DNA of 64,000 bases, from positions 1,561,001 through 1,625,000 of the forward strand of contig NZ_CP115543.1 in the NCBI RefSeq assembly GCF_031834615.1, written 5' to 3'. A program made the translations under genes and the position numbers. Positions 10,906 to 20,183 of this stretch are shown here, in pieces; position 1 is the stretch's first letter, and every line of letters starts with the position of its first letter. The notes under the pieces were generated by a model. It was not told where the DNA came from, did not search any database, and worked only from the letters and a program-made list of their open reading frames with translations. Origin of the DNA: Stenotrophomonas aracearum (lineage in GTDB: Bacteria; Pseudomonadota; Gammaproteobacteria; Xanthomonadales; Xanthomonadaceae).

Positions 10906-10924
10906 TTAGTAGTATTACTACTAA
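10906..10924. promoter_or_regulatory. LexA operator (SOS box) of lexA
   Basis: A perfect 19-base palindrome, TTAGTAGTATTACTACTAA, centred on T10915. It matches the TTAGN6TACTA type of LexA site described for Xanthomonas, not the E. coli CTGTN8ACAG box. It ends two bases before the lexA ATG, so LexA bound here would cover the start region and probably the -10 element. Confidence 0.9.
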
Positions 10925-10926
10925 CC

Positions 10927-11577
10927 ATGGACCTTACCGACACCCAGCAGGCGATCCTGCAGTTGATCGCCGAGCGTATCGAGACCGACGGCGCGCCGCC
11001 GTCGCAGACGGAAATCGCCCGTGCGTTCGGCTTCAAGGGCGTCCGGGCCGCGCAGTACCACCTGGAAGCGCTGGAACAGGCCGGGGCGATCCGTCGCATT
11101 CCCGGCCAGGCGCGCGGTATCCGGCTGGTCCAGGCGCCACCGCTGCAGGACGGCCTGCCGGGCGCGCTGGCGGTGCCGGCGCTGCCCGACCACGTGCTTC
11201 GCCTGCCGGTGCTGGGCCGGGTCGCCGCCGGCCTGCCGATCGGCGCGGACATCGGCTCGGACGACTTCGTGGTGCTGGACCGGGTGTTCTTCTCGCCCGC
11301 GCCGGACTACCTGCTCAAGGTCCAGGGCGACTCGATGATCGACGAAGGCATCTTCGACGGCGACCTGATCGGCGTCCATCGCACCCGCGACGCCCGCTCG
11401 GGCCAGATCGTGGTGGCCCGCATCGATGACGAGATCACCGTCAAGCTGCTCAAGATGGGCAAGGACCGGATCCGGCTGCTGCCGCGCAACCCGGACTACC
11501 AGCCCATCGAAGTCCTGCCCGACCAGGACTTCGCCATTGAAGGGCTCTACTGCGGGCTGCTGCGCCCGAACCGCTGA
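10927..11577 (+). CDS. lexA: SOS-response repressor LexA
   Basis: Represses DNA-damage genes and cleaves itself when RecA filaments form. The 216-residue protein has a winged-helix N-terminus (about 1-70, TQTEIARAFGFKGVR-like recognition helix reading SQTEIARAFGFKGVRAAQYH) and a peptidase S24 C-terminus. The self-cleavage bond is Ala101-Gly102, and the Ser/Lys dyad is Ser136 (GDSM) and Lys173. No Shine-Dalgarno sequence can fit between the operator and the ATG, which suggests a leaderless or very short-leader message. recA and recX follow on the same strand. Confidence 0.96.
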   Translation: MDLTDTQQAILQLIAERIETDGAPPSQTEIARAFGFKGVRAAQYHLEALEQAGAIRRIPGQARGIRLVQAPPLQDGLPGALAVPALPDHVLRLPVLGRVAAGLPIGADIGSDDFVVLDRVFFSPAPDYLLKVQGDSMIDEGIFDGDLIGVHRTRDARSGQIVVARIDDEITVKLLKMGKDRIRLLPRNPDYQPIEVLPDQDFAIEGLYCGLLRPNR

Positions 11578-11779
11578 TCCCTTCAACGCGCGAAATGCAC
11601 GGTCTTTTGTGGCGATTCTCTGGTTCTGCTGAGGTTGGTACGGATGTCCGATAATTTTTTTCCGAATGCCGGGCAGAATCTCAGCCTGTGCGATACGCCA
11701 ACTTTAAAGTGACCCCGTGGCCAAGAAGACCTCCAAAGACAACACCTCCAACGACATGACCTCTGCAAGGACCAATCCG

Positions 11780-12820
<1,041 letters not shown>

Positions 12821-12825
12821 GTTTC

Positions 12826-12872
12826 CTGCGGGGCAGGGCGGCGCCGTCAGTGACGCTCGCCCTGTCCCGCAG
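12826..12872 (+). terminator. Hairpin attenuator between recA and recX
   Basis: CTGCGGGGCAGGGCG (12826-12840) and CGCCCTGTCCCGCAG (12858-12872) pair over 15 positions with one mismatch, followed by TTTCAG. It resembles the partial terminator between recA and recX in E. coli, which keeps RecX low relative to RecA. The T-tract is short, so partial readthrough is likely. Confidence 0.65.
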
Positions 12873-12892
12873 TTTCAGTACCAGAGGCTGCC

Positions 12893-13387
12893 ATGTTCGA
12901 CTCCGATGCCCCGGAACCCGGCCGCAGGAAGCGCCGCGTACGTGAACAGACCCCCGTCCAACGGGCGCTGGGGTTGCTGGTCCGCCGGGAGCACTCGCGC
13001 AAGGAACTGACCCGCAAGCTCACCGCGCGCGGCATCGAGACCGAGGCCGCCACCGCGGCGGTGGAGAAGCTGACCGAGGCCGGCTGGCAAGACGACACCC
13101 GCTTTGCCGAGAACCTGGTCCGCATGCGCGCCAATACCGGCTACGGACCGCTTCACATTCGTGCCGAACTCGGCACCCATGGGCTGGACAGCGAGCAGAT
13201 CGCTGCGGCCATGGACACCTTCGAGGGCGACTGGACCGACAACGCCCGCGACCTGGTCCGCCGACGTTTCGGCGAGGCCGGCCCGCAGGAGCTGGCGCAG
13301 CGCCGCAAGGCGGCCGATCTGCTGGCCCGCCGGGGGTTCGACGGCGACAGCATCCGCCGGGCCACCCGATTCGATCCCGAAGATTAA
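12893..13387 (+). CDS. recX: RecA regulatory protein RecX
   Basis: Limits RecA filament growth and ATPase activity. The 164-residue protein is the usual length and made of three-helix repeats. Characteristic segments are [40 protein letters not shown] and [17 protein letters not shown]. It starts 72 bases after recA, behind a strong hairpin that should lower its expression relative to recA. Confidence 0.92.
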   Translation: MFDSDAPEPGRRKRRVREQTPVQRALGLLVRREHSRKELTRKLTARGIETEAATAAVEKLTEAGWQDDTRFAENLVRMRANTGYGPLHIRAELGTHGLDSEQIAAAMDTFEGDWTDNARDLVRRRFGEAGPQELAQRRKAADLLARRGFDGDSIRRATRFDPED

Positions 13388-13519
13388 GGCCGGGCACGCG
13401 CCGCGTGTCCCCATGCCCCGGGCCTGTTACCCTTGGTGGTTTCGGCGGTCCTGTAGGTGACACCCGGCCATAGGGGCCGCGTGCCAGGGGCCGACCGGCC
13501 CGCAGACAGCCAGCCCCCC

Positions 13520-16168
13520 ATGACCGAATCCGCCAAATTCACCACCTCCCAGATCCGCAGCGACTTCCTTGAGTTCTTCAAGGGCAAGGGCCACACCATC
13601 GTGCCGTCGGCGCCGCTGGTGCCGGGCAACGACCCGACCCTGCTGTTCACCAACTCCGGCATGGTGCAGTTCAAGGACGTGTTCCTTGGCGCCGAGAAGC
13701 GCAGCTACGTGCGCGCGGCCGACGTGCAGCGCTGCCTGCGCGCCGGCGGCAAGCACAACGACCTGGACCAGGTCGGCTACACCGCGCGCCACCACACCTT
13801 CTTTGAAATGCTGGGCAACTGGTCGTTCGGCGACTATTTCAAGAAGGACGCCATCGCCTGGGCCTGGGAGCTGCTGACCCAGGTCTGGAAGCTGCCGGCC
13901 GACCGCCTGCTGGTCACCGTCTACCAGACCGACGACGAGGCCTACGCGCTGTGGCGCGACATGGTCGGCATTCCGGAAGAGCGCATCGTGCGCATCGGCG
14001 ACAACAAGGGTGCGCCGTTCGCATCGGACAACTTCTGGCAGATGGCCGACACTGGTCCGTGCGGCCCGTGCACCGAGATCTTCTACGACCACGGTGCCCA
14101 CATCGCCGGTGGCCCCCCGGGCTCGCCGGACGAAGACGGCGACCGCTACATCGAAATCTGGAACCTGGTGTTCATGCAGTTCGACCGCCAGCCCGACGGC
14201 AGCCTGGTGCCGCTGCCGGCGCCGTGCGTGGACACCGGCATGGGCCTGGAGCGCCTGGCCGCGATCCTGCAGCACGTGCACACCAACTATGAAATCGACC
14301 TGTTCCAGGCGCTGATCCGCAAGGCCAGCGAACTGACCGGCATGGCCGACCTGGAGAACAAGTCGCTGCGCGTGATCGCCGATCACATCCGCGCGTGTTC
14401 GTTCCTGATCGTCGACGGCGTGCTGCCGTCCAACGAAGGCCGTGGCTACGTGCTGCGCCGGATCATCCGTCGCGCGCTGCGCCATGGCTGGATGCTGGGC
14501 GTGCGCCAGCCGTTCTTCAGCAAGCTGGTGCCGACCCTGGTCGAGCAGATGGGCGAAGCCTACGCGGAACTGCCGGCCCAGGCCGACACCGTGGTGCGTG
14601 CGCTGCAGGCCGAAGAAGAACGCTTCGCGCAGACTCTCGACTCGGGCATGAAGATCTTCGACGACGTGGCGGCGCAGGTGACCAATGGCGTCATCCCGGG
14701 CGTGGATGCCTTCCGCCTGTACGACACCTATGGCTTCCCGCTCGACCTGACCCAGGACATCGCGCGCGAGCGCGATCTGACCGTCGACATCGACGGCTTC
14801 AATGCCGCGATGGAAAAGCAGCGCGATGATGGTCGCAAGGGCGGCAAGTTCGGCGGCGGCGTGACCCTGTCGGCCGAGCTGGTCGCGACCCTGACGCCGA
14901 CCGTGTTCCTCGGCTATGACCGCCTGCAGGCCGACGGCCTGACCGTGGTCGCCCTGCTCAAGGACGGCCGCCCGGTCGACAGCGCGCAGGCCGGTGACGA
15001 GCTGATCGTGCTTACCGACAAGACCCCGTTCTACGCCGAATCCGGCGGTCAGGTCGGCGACACCGGCCAGCTGCTCGGCAACGGTGCGCAGCTGCAGATC
15101 ACCGACACGCAGAAGTTCGCCGGCCAGTTCCATGGCCATGTCGGCACTCTGGCCCAGGGCAGCCTGAAGGTGGGCGACGTGCTCAGCGGCCAGGTCGATG
15201 GCCAGCGCCGCGGCGCCACCATCCTCAATCACTCGGCCACCCACCTGCTGCACGCCGCCCTGCGCGAAGTGCTCGGCACGCATGTGCAGCAGAAGGGCTC
15301 GCTGGTTGCGCCGGACCGCCTGCGCTTCGACTTCTCGCATTTCCAGCCGATCAGTGCCGACGAACTGGTGGTGATCGAGCGCAAGGTCAACGAGCAGGTT
15401 CGTGCGAACAACGCCGCCGAAGTGCACAACATGGCCATGCAGGAAGCGCTCGATTTCGGCGCGATGGCCCTGTTCGGCGAGAAGTACGGCGAAAACGTGC
15501 GCGTGCTGAAGATGGGCGACTATTCCACCGAACTGTGCGGTGGCACCCACGTGTCGCGCACCGGCGATATCGGCCTGTTCAAGATCACCTCCGAAGGCGG
15601 TGTGTCCTCGGGCGTGCGTCGCATTGAAGCCGTGACCGGGCAGGGCGCATTGGATTACGTGGCGCACGAAGAAGCGCAGCTGGCCGAAGCCGCCGCGCTG
15701 CTCGGCGGCAACGTCGGCGAGGTGGTCGACAAGATCCGCCAGCTGGCCGAACGCCAGAAGAAACTGGACCGCGAACTGGAGTCGCTCAAGGCCAAGCAGG
15801 CCGCCGGCGCGACCTCGGATCTCGGTTCCAGCGCAGTTGAGGTCAAAGGCGTCAAGATTCTGGCCGCGCGTCTGGAAGGTTTCGACGCCAAGGCACTGCG
15901 TGAAGCGATCGACCGCCTCAAGCAGCAGCTGGGCGATACGGTGATCGTGCTGGCCGGTACCCAGGACGGCAAGGCCGCCCTGGTGGCAGGCGTGAACGGC
16001 AGCGCAACCGGCAAGGTCAAGGCCGGGGAACTGTTGTCCCACATCGCCGGTCAGATCGGAGGCAAGGGCGGCGGCCGCCCGGACCTCGCCCAGGGTGGTG
16101 GTGAGGACGGGCCCGCCCTTGCTTCTGCACTGGCGGCTGTCGTGGACTGGGTCACCCCGCGTATCTGA
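13520..16168 (+). CDS. alaS: Alanine-tRNA ligase
   Basis: Charges tRNA-Ala and edits misacylated Ser and Gly. With the ATG at 13520 it has 882 residues, near the 876 of E. coli AlaRS. The class II catalytic core is N-terminal ([32 protein letters not shown]). The editing domain has the zinc ligands HSATH (about residue 571) and the CGGTH motif (about residue 673). The C-terminal oligomerisation and DHHA1-like region ends [15 protein letters not shown]. Gene order recA-recX-alaS-csrA is conserved with E. coli. The open frame upstream of 13520 does not resemble AlaRS. Confidence 0.97.
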   Translation: MTESAKFTTSQIRSDFLEFFKGKGHTIVPSAPLVPGNDPTLLFTNSGMVQFKDVFLGAEKRSYVRAADVQRCLRAGGKHNDLDQVGYTARHHTFFEMLGNWSFGDYFKKDAIAWAWELLTQVWKLPADRLLVTVYQTDDEAYALWRDMVGIPEERIVRIGDNKGAPFASDNFWQMADTGPCGPCTEIFYDHGAHIAGGPPGSPDEDGDRYIEIWNLVFMQFDRQPDGSLVPLPAPCVDTGMGLERLAAILQHVHTNYEIDLFQALIRKASELTGMADLENKSLRVIADHIRACSFLIVDGVLPSNEGRGYVLRRIIRRALRHGWMLGVRQPFFSKLVPTLVEQMGEAYAELPAQADTVVRALQAEEERFAQTLDSGMKIFDDVAAQVTNGVIPGVDAFRLYDTYGFPLDLTQDIARERDLTVDIDGFNAAMEKQRDDGRKGGKFGGGVTLSAELVATLTPTVFLGYDRLQADGLTVVALLKDGRPVDSAQAGDELIVLTDKTPFYAESGGQVGDTGQLLGNGAQLQITDTQKFAGQFHGHVGTLAQGSLKVGDVLSGQVDGQRRGATILNHSATHLLHAALREVLGTHVQQKGSLVAPDRLRFDFSHFQPISADELVVIERKVNEQVRANNAAEVHNMAMQEALDFGAMALFGEKYGENVRVLKMGDYSTELCGGTHVSRTGDIGLFKITSEGGVSSGVRRIEAVTGQGALDYVAHEEAQLAEAAALLGGNVGEVVDKIRQLAERQKKLDRELESLKAKQAAGATSDLGSSAVEVKGVKILAARLEGFDAKALREAIDRLKQQLGDTVIVLAGTQDGKAALVAGVNGSATGKVKAGELLSHIAGQIGGKGGGRPDLAQGGGEDGPALASALAAVVDWVTPRI

Positions 16169-16268
16169 ACGCCTGAAGCCTCCTGCTCCTTGATGGCTCG
16201 GGAGGCCTGACGGTACTATGGCTAATCCTTTCCCTTTGTCGTGTGGCGTACCCCAAGGGCGCGCCGAG

Positions 16269-16300
16269 CCGGTGGGGAAAATCCACCGGTTCCCTGGAGA
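16269..16300 (+). promoter_or_regulatory. Candidate CsrA autoregulatory site in csrA leader
   Basis: Hairpin CCGGTGG (16269-16275) / CCACCGG (16283-16289) shows GGA in its loop (GGAAAAT), and a second GGA lies in the Shine-Dalgarno sequence (16296-16298, CTGGAGA). Two GGA motifs 19 bases apart, one in a loop and one over the ribosome site, is the classic CsrA/RsmA target layout. That CsrA represses its own translation is inference. Confidence 0.55.
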
Positions 16301-16309
16301 CTTGCAAAA

Positions 16310-16513
16310 ATGTTGATCCTGACTCGCCGTGTTGGCGAAACCCTGATGATCGGTGACTCGGTCAGCGTGACCGTGCTCGGCGTCAAGGGCAACCAGGTGC
16401 GTATCGGTATCACCGCTCCGAAGGACGTGGCCGTGCACCGCGAAGAGATTTACCAGCGCATCCAGCGCGGCGACGAGCCGAATGCATCGGGAAGTGAAAA
16501 TTCTTCCGATTAA
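16310..16513 (+). CDS. csrA: Carbon storage regulator CsrA/RsmA
   Basis: Small dimeric RNA-binding protein that controls translation and stability of mRNAs by binding GGA motifs. The 67-residue protein has the canonical [16 protein letters not shown] start and the RNA-contact residues Leu4 and Arg44 ([10 protein letters not shown]). The tail is Ser/Asn-rich. The Shine-Dalgarno sequence GGAGA is at 16296-16300. It follows alaS and precedes tRNA-Ser as in E. coli. In Xanthomonads RsmA controls virulence and motility; a GacA-like regulator in this same window may control its antagonist RNAs. Confidence 0.97.
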   Translation: MLILTRRVGETLMIGDSVSVTVLGVKGNQVRIGITAPKDVAVHREEIYQRIQRGDEPNASGSENSSD

Positions 16514-16591
16514 GGCTTTACGTTGGGGTGTGAAAAACGTTATTCTTCGCGCCCCCGCTGAGAAGAAACACGCAGCGGCAGGACCAGATCT

Positions 16592-16684
16592 GGAGCGGTG
16601 CCCGAGTGGCTGAAGGGGCTCCCCTGCTAAGGGAGTATACGGCCAAAAACTGTATCGAGGGTTCGAATCCCTCCCGCTCCGCCA
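16592..16684 (+). tRNA. tRNA-Ser (anticodon GCT)
   Basis: A 93-base type II tRNA. Acceptor stem GGAGCGG/CCGCTCC closes perfectly, the anticodon loop reads CTGCTAA (anticodon GCT, codons AGC/AGU), a long variable arm is present, GTTCGAATC forms the T arm, and CCA is encoded. It follows csrA, as tRNA-Ser(GCU) does in E. coli. Confidence 0.97.
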
Positions 16685-16691
16685 GTAGTAG

Positions 16692-16730
16692 AAAAGGCCT
16701 TCGTACGCGAGTACGAAGGCCTTTTTCTTT
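16692..16730. terminator. Strong bidirectional terminator
   Basis: A perfect 15-bp stem (16692-16706 with 16711-16725) with GCGA tetraloop, a run of A before and TTTTTCTTTT after. It ends the alaS-csrA-tRNA-Ser region and the convergent pirin gene. Confidence 0.92.
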
Positions 16731-16745
16731 TACCGCTTGCCGCGA

Positions 16746-17447
16746 TTACAGCGGCAGGTCGAACACCAGTACTTCGGCATCATTGGCGTTCTCCAGCACC
16801 ACCTGCGACTCGTCGGTGATCTGCAGCGCGTCGCCGGTATCCAGGGTGATGCCATTGACCTGCAGCTGGCCACGGGCCACCTGTACATAGGCGCCACGCT
16901 TCGCGCCGAGGGCAAGGTGCGCGCGCTCGTCGCCGTCCAGGATCGTCGCGTAGATGTTGGCGTCCTGGTGGATCAGCAGCGAGCCGTCGCGGCCGTCCTT
17001 CGAGGCGATCAAGCGCAGCTGGCCGCGCTTGGCCTCCGGGGCGAAGTGGGTTTCCTGGTAGCTCGGGGTGATGTTCTCGGTATCGGGGAAAAGCCAGATC
17101 TGCAGGAAGTGCACGGTCTCGTCGGCCGAGTGGTTGAATTCGCTGTGGCTGACCCCGCTGCCGGCGCTCATGCGCTGCACGTCGCCGTAGCGCAGCACCG
17201 AGCCGGTGCCCATCGAGTCCTTGTGCTCCAGCGCACCGCCAAGAACGTAGGAGACGATCTCCATGTTGCTGTGGCTGTGGGTGCCAAAGCCCTGGCCGCC
17301 GATCACCTTGTCCTCGTTGATCACCCGCAGCGGGCCGAAGCTGGTGTAGCGCGGGTCGTAGTAGTTGGCGAAGGAGAAGGTGTGCTGGGAGTTCAGCCAG
17401 CCATGGTTGGCCTGGCCACGGGTAGCGCTCTTGCGGATCTGCAGCAT
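16746..17447 (-). CDS. Pirin-family protein (YhhW-like quercetin dioxygenase)
   Basis: A 233-residue bicupin. The metal ligands known for E. coli YhhW are all present at the same positions: His57, His59, His101 and Glu103 (GTHSHSNMEI and GSGVSHSEFNH). YhhW has quercetin 2,3-dioxygenase activity in vitro, but the natural substrate is unknown. It is divergent from a LysR-type regulator, with 142 bases between them, which suggests that the regulator controls it. The gene ends at the strong shared terminator near 16710. Confidence 0.92.
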   Translation of the reverse strand: MLQIRKSATRGQANHGWLNSQHTFSFANYYDPRYTSFGPLRVINEDKVIGGQGFGTHSHSNMEIVSYVLGGALEHKDSMGTGSVLRYGDVQRMSAGSGVSHSEFNHSADETVHFLQIWLFPDTENITPSYQETHFAPEAKRGQLRLIASKDGRDGSLLIHQDANIYATILDGDERAHLALGAKRGAYVQVARGQLQVNGITLDTGDALQITDESQVVLENANDAEVLVFDLPL

Positions 17448-17576
17448 GGTGGTTCTCCTCGGGTGTTCGATGGTTTCGATGGCGGTCCGGGGTGGTATGG
17501 GCCACCCCTTTCCTGTTGGGGCCCAGTATCCGCTTGCGCCTTCGCGTTGAAAAACGGATAGTTTTGGCAGCCATCA

Positions 17577-17589
17577 TCGAAAATTTCGA
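17577..17589. promoter_or_regulatory. Inverted repeat at LysR gene start (candidate operator)
   Basis: TCGAAAATTTCGA is an inverted repeat with arms CGAAA/TTTCG. It abuts the ATG at 17590 and lies in the spacer between the divergent pirin and LysR genes. LysR proteins often bind such dyads to repress themselves; the assignment is inference. Confidence 0.35.
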
Positions 17590-18519
17590 ATGCTCAAGCT
17601 CAGCCTCGACGCGCTGCAGATCCTGGATGCCATCGACCGCCGCGGCTCGTTCGCCTCGGCCGGCAAGGAACTGCACAAGGTGCCCTCGACCATCTCCTAC
17701 ACCGTCTCCAAGCTGGAGCAGGACCTGGGGGTGCAGCTGTTCGACCGGATCGGCCCGCGCGCGGAGCTGACCGACGCCGGCGTGGCCCTGCTCGAGGAGG
17801 GGCGGCACCTGCTGCGTGCGGCCCGCGAGCTGGAGATGCGGGTGCGCCGGGTCGCCTCCGGCTGGGAGGCCGAGCTGACCCTGGCCATCGACTCGATGTT
17901 CCAGCCGGCCCTGCTGGCCGGGGACATCGCCGACTTCAGCGCGGTGGCCGAGCAGACCCGGGTGCGGATGATCAGCGAGGCGCTGTCGGGCACCTGGGAG
18001 GCGCTGCTGGACCGGCGTGCCGACCTGCTGGTGGGCGCGGCGGGCGAGGGCCCCAGTGGCGGCGGCTACGTGGTGGAGCCGCTGGGCGTGGTCCGCTTCG
18101 TGTTCGCGGTGGCGCCGGGGCACCCGTTGGCGGCGGTGACCGAGCCGCTGGGCCGGGAGCAGCTGGCCGCCCACTGCGCGATCGCGGTGGCCGACTCGGC
18201 GCGGCGGCTGCTGCCACGCACGGTGGGCCTGCTGATGGGCCAGGATACCGTGACCGTGCCGGACATGCTCAGCAAGTACCGGCTGCAGTGCGCCGGCCTG
18301 GGCTTCGGTTTCCTGCCCGAGCCCTACGTGCAGGCGGCGGTGGCACAGGGCCGGCTGGTGGTGCGGCAGGTCGAGGAGCCCAAGCCGGACGAGACCTTCT
18401 GGCTGGCCTGGCGCACCGGCGAGGAGGGCGCCGCCCTGCGCTGGTGGCGCGAGCGCCTGCAGCAGCCCGGGCATATGGAGGCGTGGTGGGGGCAGATGCA
18501 GGGCTGGTTGGCATCCTGA
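17590..18519 (+). CDS. LysR-family transcriptional regulator
   Basis: A 309-residue LysR-type protein. The winged helix-turn-helix fills residues 1-65 (SFASAGKELHKVPSTISYTV as recognition region, then KLEQDLGVQLFDRIG), and a periplasmic-binding-like effector domain fills about 88-300. It is divergent from the pirin gene and probably regulates it. There is no clear Shine-Dalgarno sequence, since an inverted repeat reaches the start codon. Effector unknown; homologues of this type (LrhA/YhaJ-like) are often next to pirin genes. Confidence 0.88.
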   Translation: MLKLSLDALQILDAIDRRGSFASAGKELHKVPSTISYTVSKLEQDLGVQLFDRIGPRAELTDAGVALLEEGRHLLRAARELEMRVRRVASGWEAELTLAIDSMFQPALLAGDIADFSAVAEQTRVRMISEALSGTWEALLDRRADLLVGAAGEGPSGGGYVVEPLGVVRFVFAVAPGHPLAAVTEPLGREQLAAHCAIAVADSARRLLPRTVGLLMGQDTVTVPDMLSKYRLQCAGLGFGFLPEPYVQAAVAQGRLVVRQVEEPKPDETFWLAWRTGEEGAALRWWRERLQQPGHMEAWWGQMQGWLAS

Positions 18520-18618
18520 ACGATTGCCGGTGTGTCACGGTACGGTCATCTGGTTGCGGTAGAGGGGCCGCGGGCGCCTCGGTAACCTGCCGGGCTCCAC
18601 GTCGTGCACCTGATTCCC

Positions 18619-19761
18619 ATGAAACGCCTCCTGATGCTGTTGCTGGCGGGCGCCGGCCTCTGGCTGGCGGCCTGCTCGTCCCTTTCAACTTCGTCTGCCT
18701 CCACCTCGCTCAGTGACCGGCTGGTTGCGCCGGGCGGGGTCTCCACGCTGCTGGATACCGCCCGCATCGCCGAGGCGGTGGACGCGGTGCCCAACCGTCA
18801 TGGTTTCGTGACCGGCCGCGCCGGCGTGCCGCTGTTCTGGCGCGCGTTCGACCCGGGCCGCTACGGCCTGCAGTACCACTACCTGGCGCAGCATCACGAC
18901 AACGGCGAACCGCTGGATACGGGCCTGCAGCTGGCGCTGCCCACGCCGTTCCAGCCGCAGGCGCCGCGCGGCACCGTGGTGCTGCTGCACGGCTGGATGA
19001 TGAACGGCGATTCGATGCTGCCGTGGTCATTGCAGCTGGCCCAGTCCGGCTACCGGGTGGTCACCATCGACCTGCGCAACCACGGCCACTCCGGCGCCGG
19101 CCCGTCCGGCTACGGTACGTTCGAGTCAGACGATGTGATTGACGTGATCGACGCGCTGCAGGCGCGCGGTGAAGTGGTCGGCCCGCTGTACCTGTTCGGC
19201 GTCTCCTACGGCGCGGCCACCGCGCTGTTCACCGCCGACAAGCTCGGCGACCGGGTCACCGGCGTGGTCGCGATGGAGTCGTTCGCCAATGCCGGCGATG
19301 CGATCCGCAGCATGATCCCGCACCTGATGTCGCTGCAGCCCACCGCATGGAAGGCGCAGGCCATGGCCGCCTATGGGCGCTGGCTGTATGGCGGGCAGGA
19401 CATCGACAAGGTGATCGCGGCGGCCAGCCAGCGCCTGGACCTGGACCTGGACCGCGTGGATGTCACCCGCGCGGTGGCGGACTCACGCGCGTGCGTGCTG
19501 CTGCTGCACGGCCAGGACGACGCGCATGTACCGGTCGGGCAGGGCCGTTTGATCGCGGCGGCCAGCGATCGCGTGCAGTACATCGAACTGCGTGGCGAAG
19601 ACCACATCACGCTGCCGCTGCGGCTGGACCTGCTGGGCGGGGTGGTGGACGACTGGCTGGCGCACGACGATCACGCGGGCGGCAAATGCCCGGCACCGGG
19701 ACTGCCGGCAGAAGCGGACAGGCTGGCAATGGCAGATGCAATGTCCAAGCGCGCAGGGTAG
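18619..19761 (+). CDS. Alpha/beta-hydrolase lipoprotein
   Basis: A 380-residue predicted lipoprotein. MKRLLMLLLAGAGLWLAACSS is a signal peptide with lipobox LAAC, so an outer-membrane or periplasmic place is likely. The hydrolase fold has an oxyanion strand VVLLHGWMMNG, nucleophile elbow GVSYG, an acid in LLLHGQDDAHVP and a catalytic His in GEDHITLPL. Substrate unknown. The ATG at 18619 is preferred over an in-frame GTG at 18604. The stop codon TAG (19759-19761) lies inside the GTAG that opens a SMAG repeat, so the repeat may have defined the C-terminus (MSKRAG). Confidence 0.82.
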   Translation: MKRLLMLLLAGAGLWLAACSSLSTSSASTSLSDRLVAPGGVSTLLDTARIAEAVDAVPNRHGFVTGRAGVPLFWRAFDPGRYGLQYHYLAQHHDNGEPLDTGLQLALPTPFQPQAPRGTVVLLHGWMMNGDSMLPWSLQLAQSGYRVVTIDLRNHGHSGAGPSGYGTFESDDVIDVIDALQARGEVVGPLYLFGVSYGAATALFTADKLGDRVTGVVAMESFANAGDAIRSMIPHLMSLQPTAWKAQAMAAYGRWLYGGQDIDKVIAAASQRLDLDLDRVDVTRAVADSRACVLLLHGQDDAHVPVGQGRLIAAASDRVQYIELRGEDHITLPLRLDLLGGVVDDWLAHDDHAGGKCPAPGLPAEADRLAMADAMSKRAG

Positions 19762-19780
19762 AGCCACGCCCTGCGTGGCT
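19758..19780 (+). repeat. SMAG repeat, single, overlapping a stop codon
   Basis: GTAG (19758-19761) followed by the stem AGCCACGC/GCGTGGCT. The TAG of the repeat is the stop codon of the hydrolase gene. Same subtype as at 1165, 39748 and 52098. Confidence 0.85.
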
Positions 19781-19791
19781 GCGGACCCAAC

Positions 19792-19820
19792 AAAAAAGGC
19801 AGCCCATGGCTGCCTTTTTT
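19792..19820. terminator. Bidirectional terminator
   Basis: A 13-bp stem (AAAAAAGGCAGCC, 19792-19804; mirror 19808-19820) with a CAT loop. It separates the hydrolase gene from the oppositely transcribed tRNA-Arg cluster. Confidence 0.9.
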
Positions 19821-19833
19821 CTCATCGCTGCAA

Positions 19834-19910
19834 TGGTGCGCCCGGAGAGATTCGAACTCCCGACCGCCTGGTTCGTAGCCAGGTACTCTATCCAACTGAG
19901 CTACGGGCGC
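19834..19910 (-). tRNA. tRNA-Arg (anticodon ACG), copy 3 of array
   Basis: 77 bases with encoded CCA. Acceptor GCGCCCG/CGGGCGC, anticodon loop CTACGAA (anticodon ACG, deaminated to ICG, reading CGU/CGC/CGA). Sequence identical by eye to the two copies upstream on the minus strand. It is the last of the three in the direction of transcription. Confidence 0.97.
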
Positions 19911-19936
19911 ATTTGCATTGATGTGTCGCGATGTAA

Positions 19937-20013
19937 TGGTGCGCCCGGAGAGATTCGAACTCCCGACCGCCTGGTTCGTAGCCAGGTACTCTATCCAACT
20001 GAGCTACGGGCGC
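19937..20013 (-). tRNA. tRNA-Arg (anticodon ACG), copy 2 of array
   Basis: Identical 77-base tRNA-Arg(ACG) with encoded CCA, separated from its neighbours by 26 and 32 bases. One transcript probably covers all three copies, processed from a common precursor. Confidence 0.97.
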
Positions 20014-20045
20014 ATTTACATCACGTTTTTCTACAACCCTGTTGA

Positions 20046-20122
20046 TGGTGCGCCCGGAGAGATTCGAACTCCCGACCGCCTGGTTCGTAGCCAGGTACTC
20101 TATCCAACTGAGCTACGGGCGC
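20046..20122 (-). tRNA. tRNA-Arg (anticodon ACG), copy 1 of array
   Basis: First copy in the direction of transcription. The 61 bases between it and the hydrolase stop at 20184 hold little more than a possible promoter region; no clear terminator for the hydrolase is seen there. Confidence 0.97.
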
Positions 20123-20183
20123 GTCAACAGGAGCGGAATTATGCGGATCGACGCCGCATCCGTCAACGTTTTTGTGAAGGACT

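Noticed and set aside
13427..16438. A 1003-codon open frame antisense to alaS
   Set aside because: Low-complexity His/Gln/Arg/Ala-rich translation with no domain; alaS on the other strand is complete and certain. This is an effect of high GC at third positions.
19834..20122. Regular 77-base repeats that could suggest a CRISPR-like array
   Set aside because: Each repeat folds as tRNA-Arg with encoded CCA; spacers are short and there are no cas genes.
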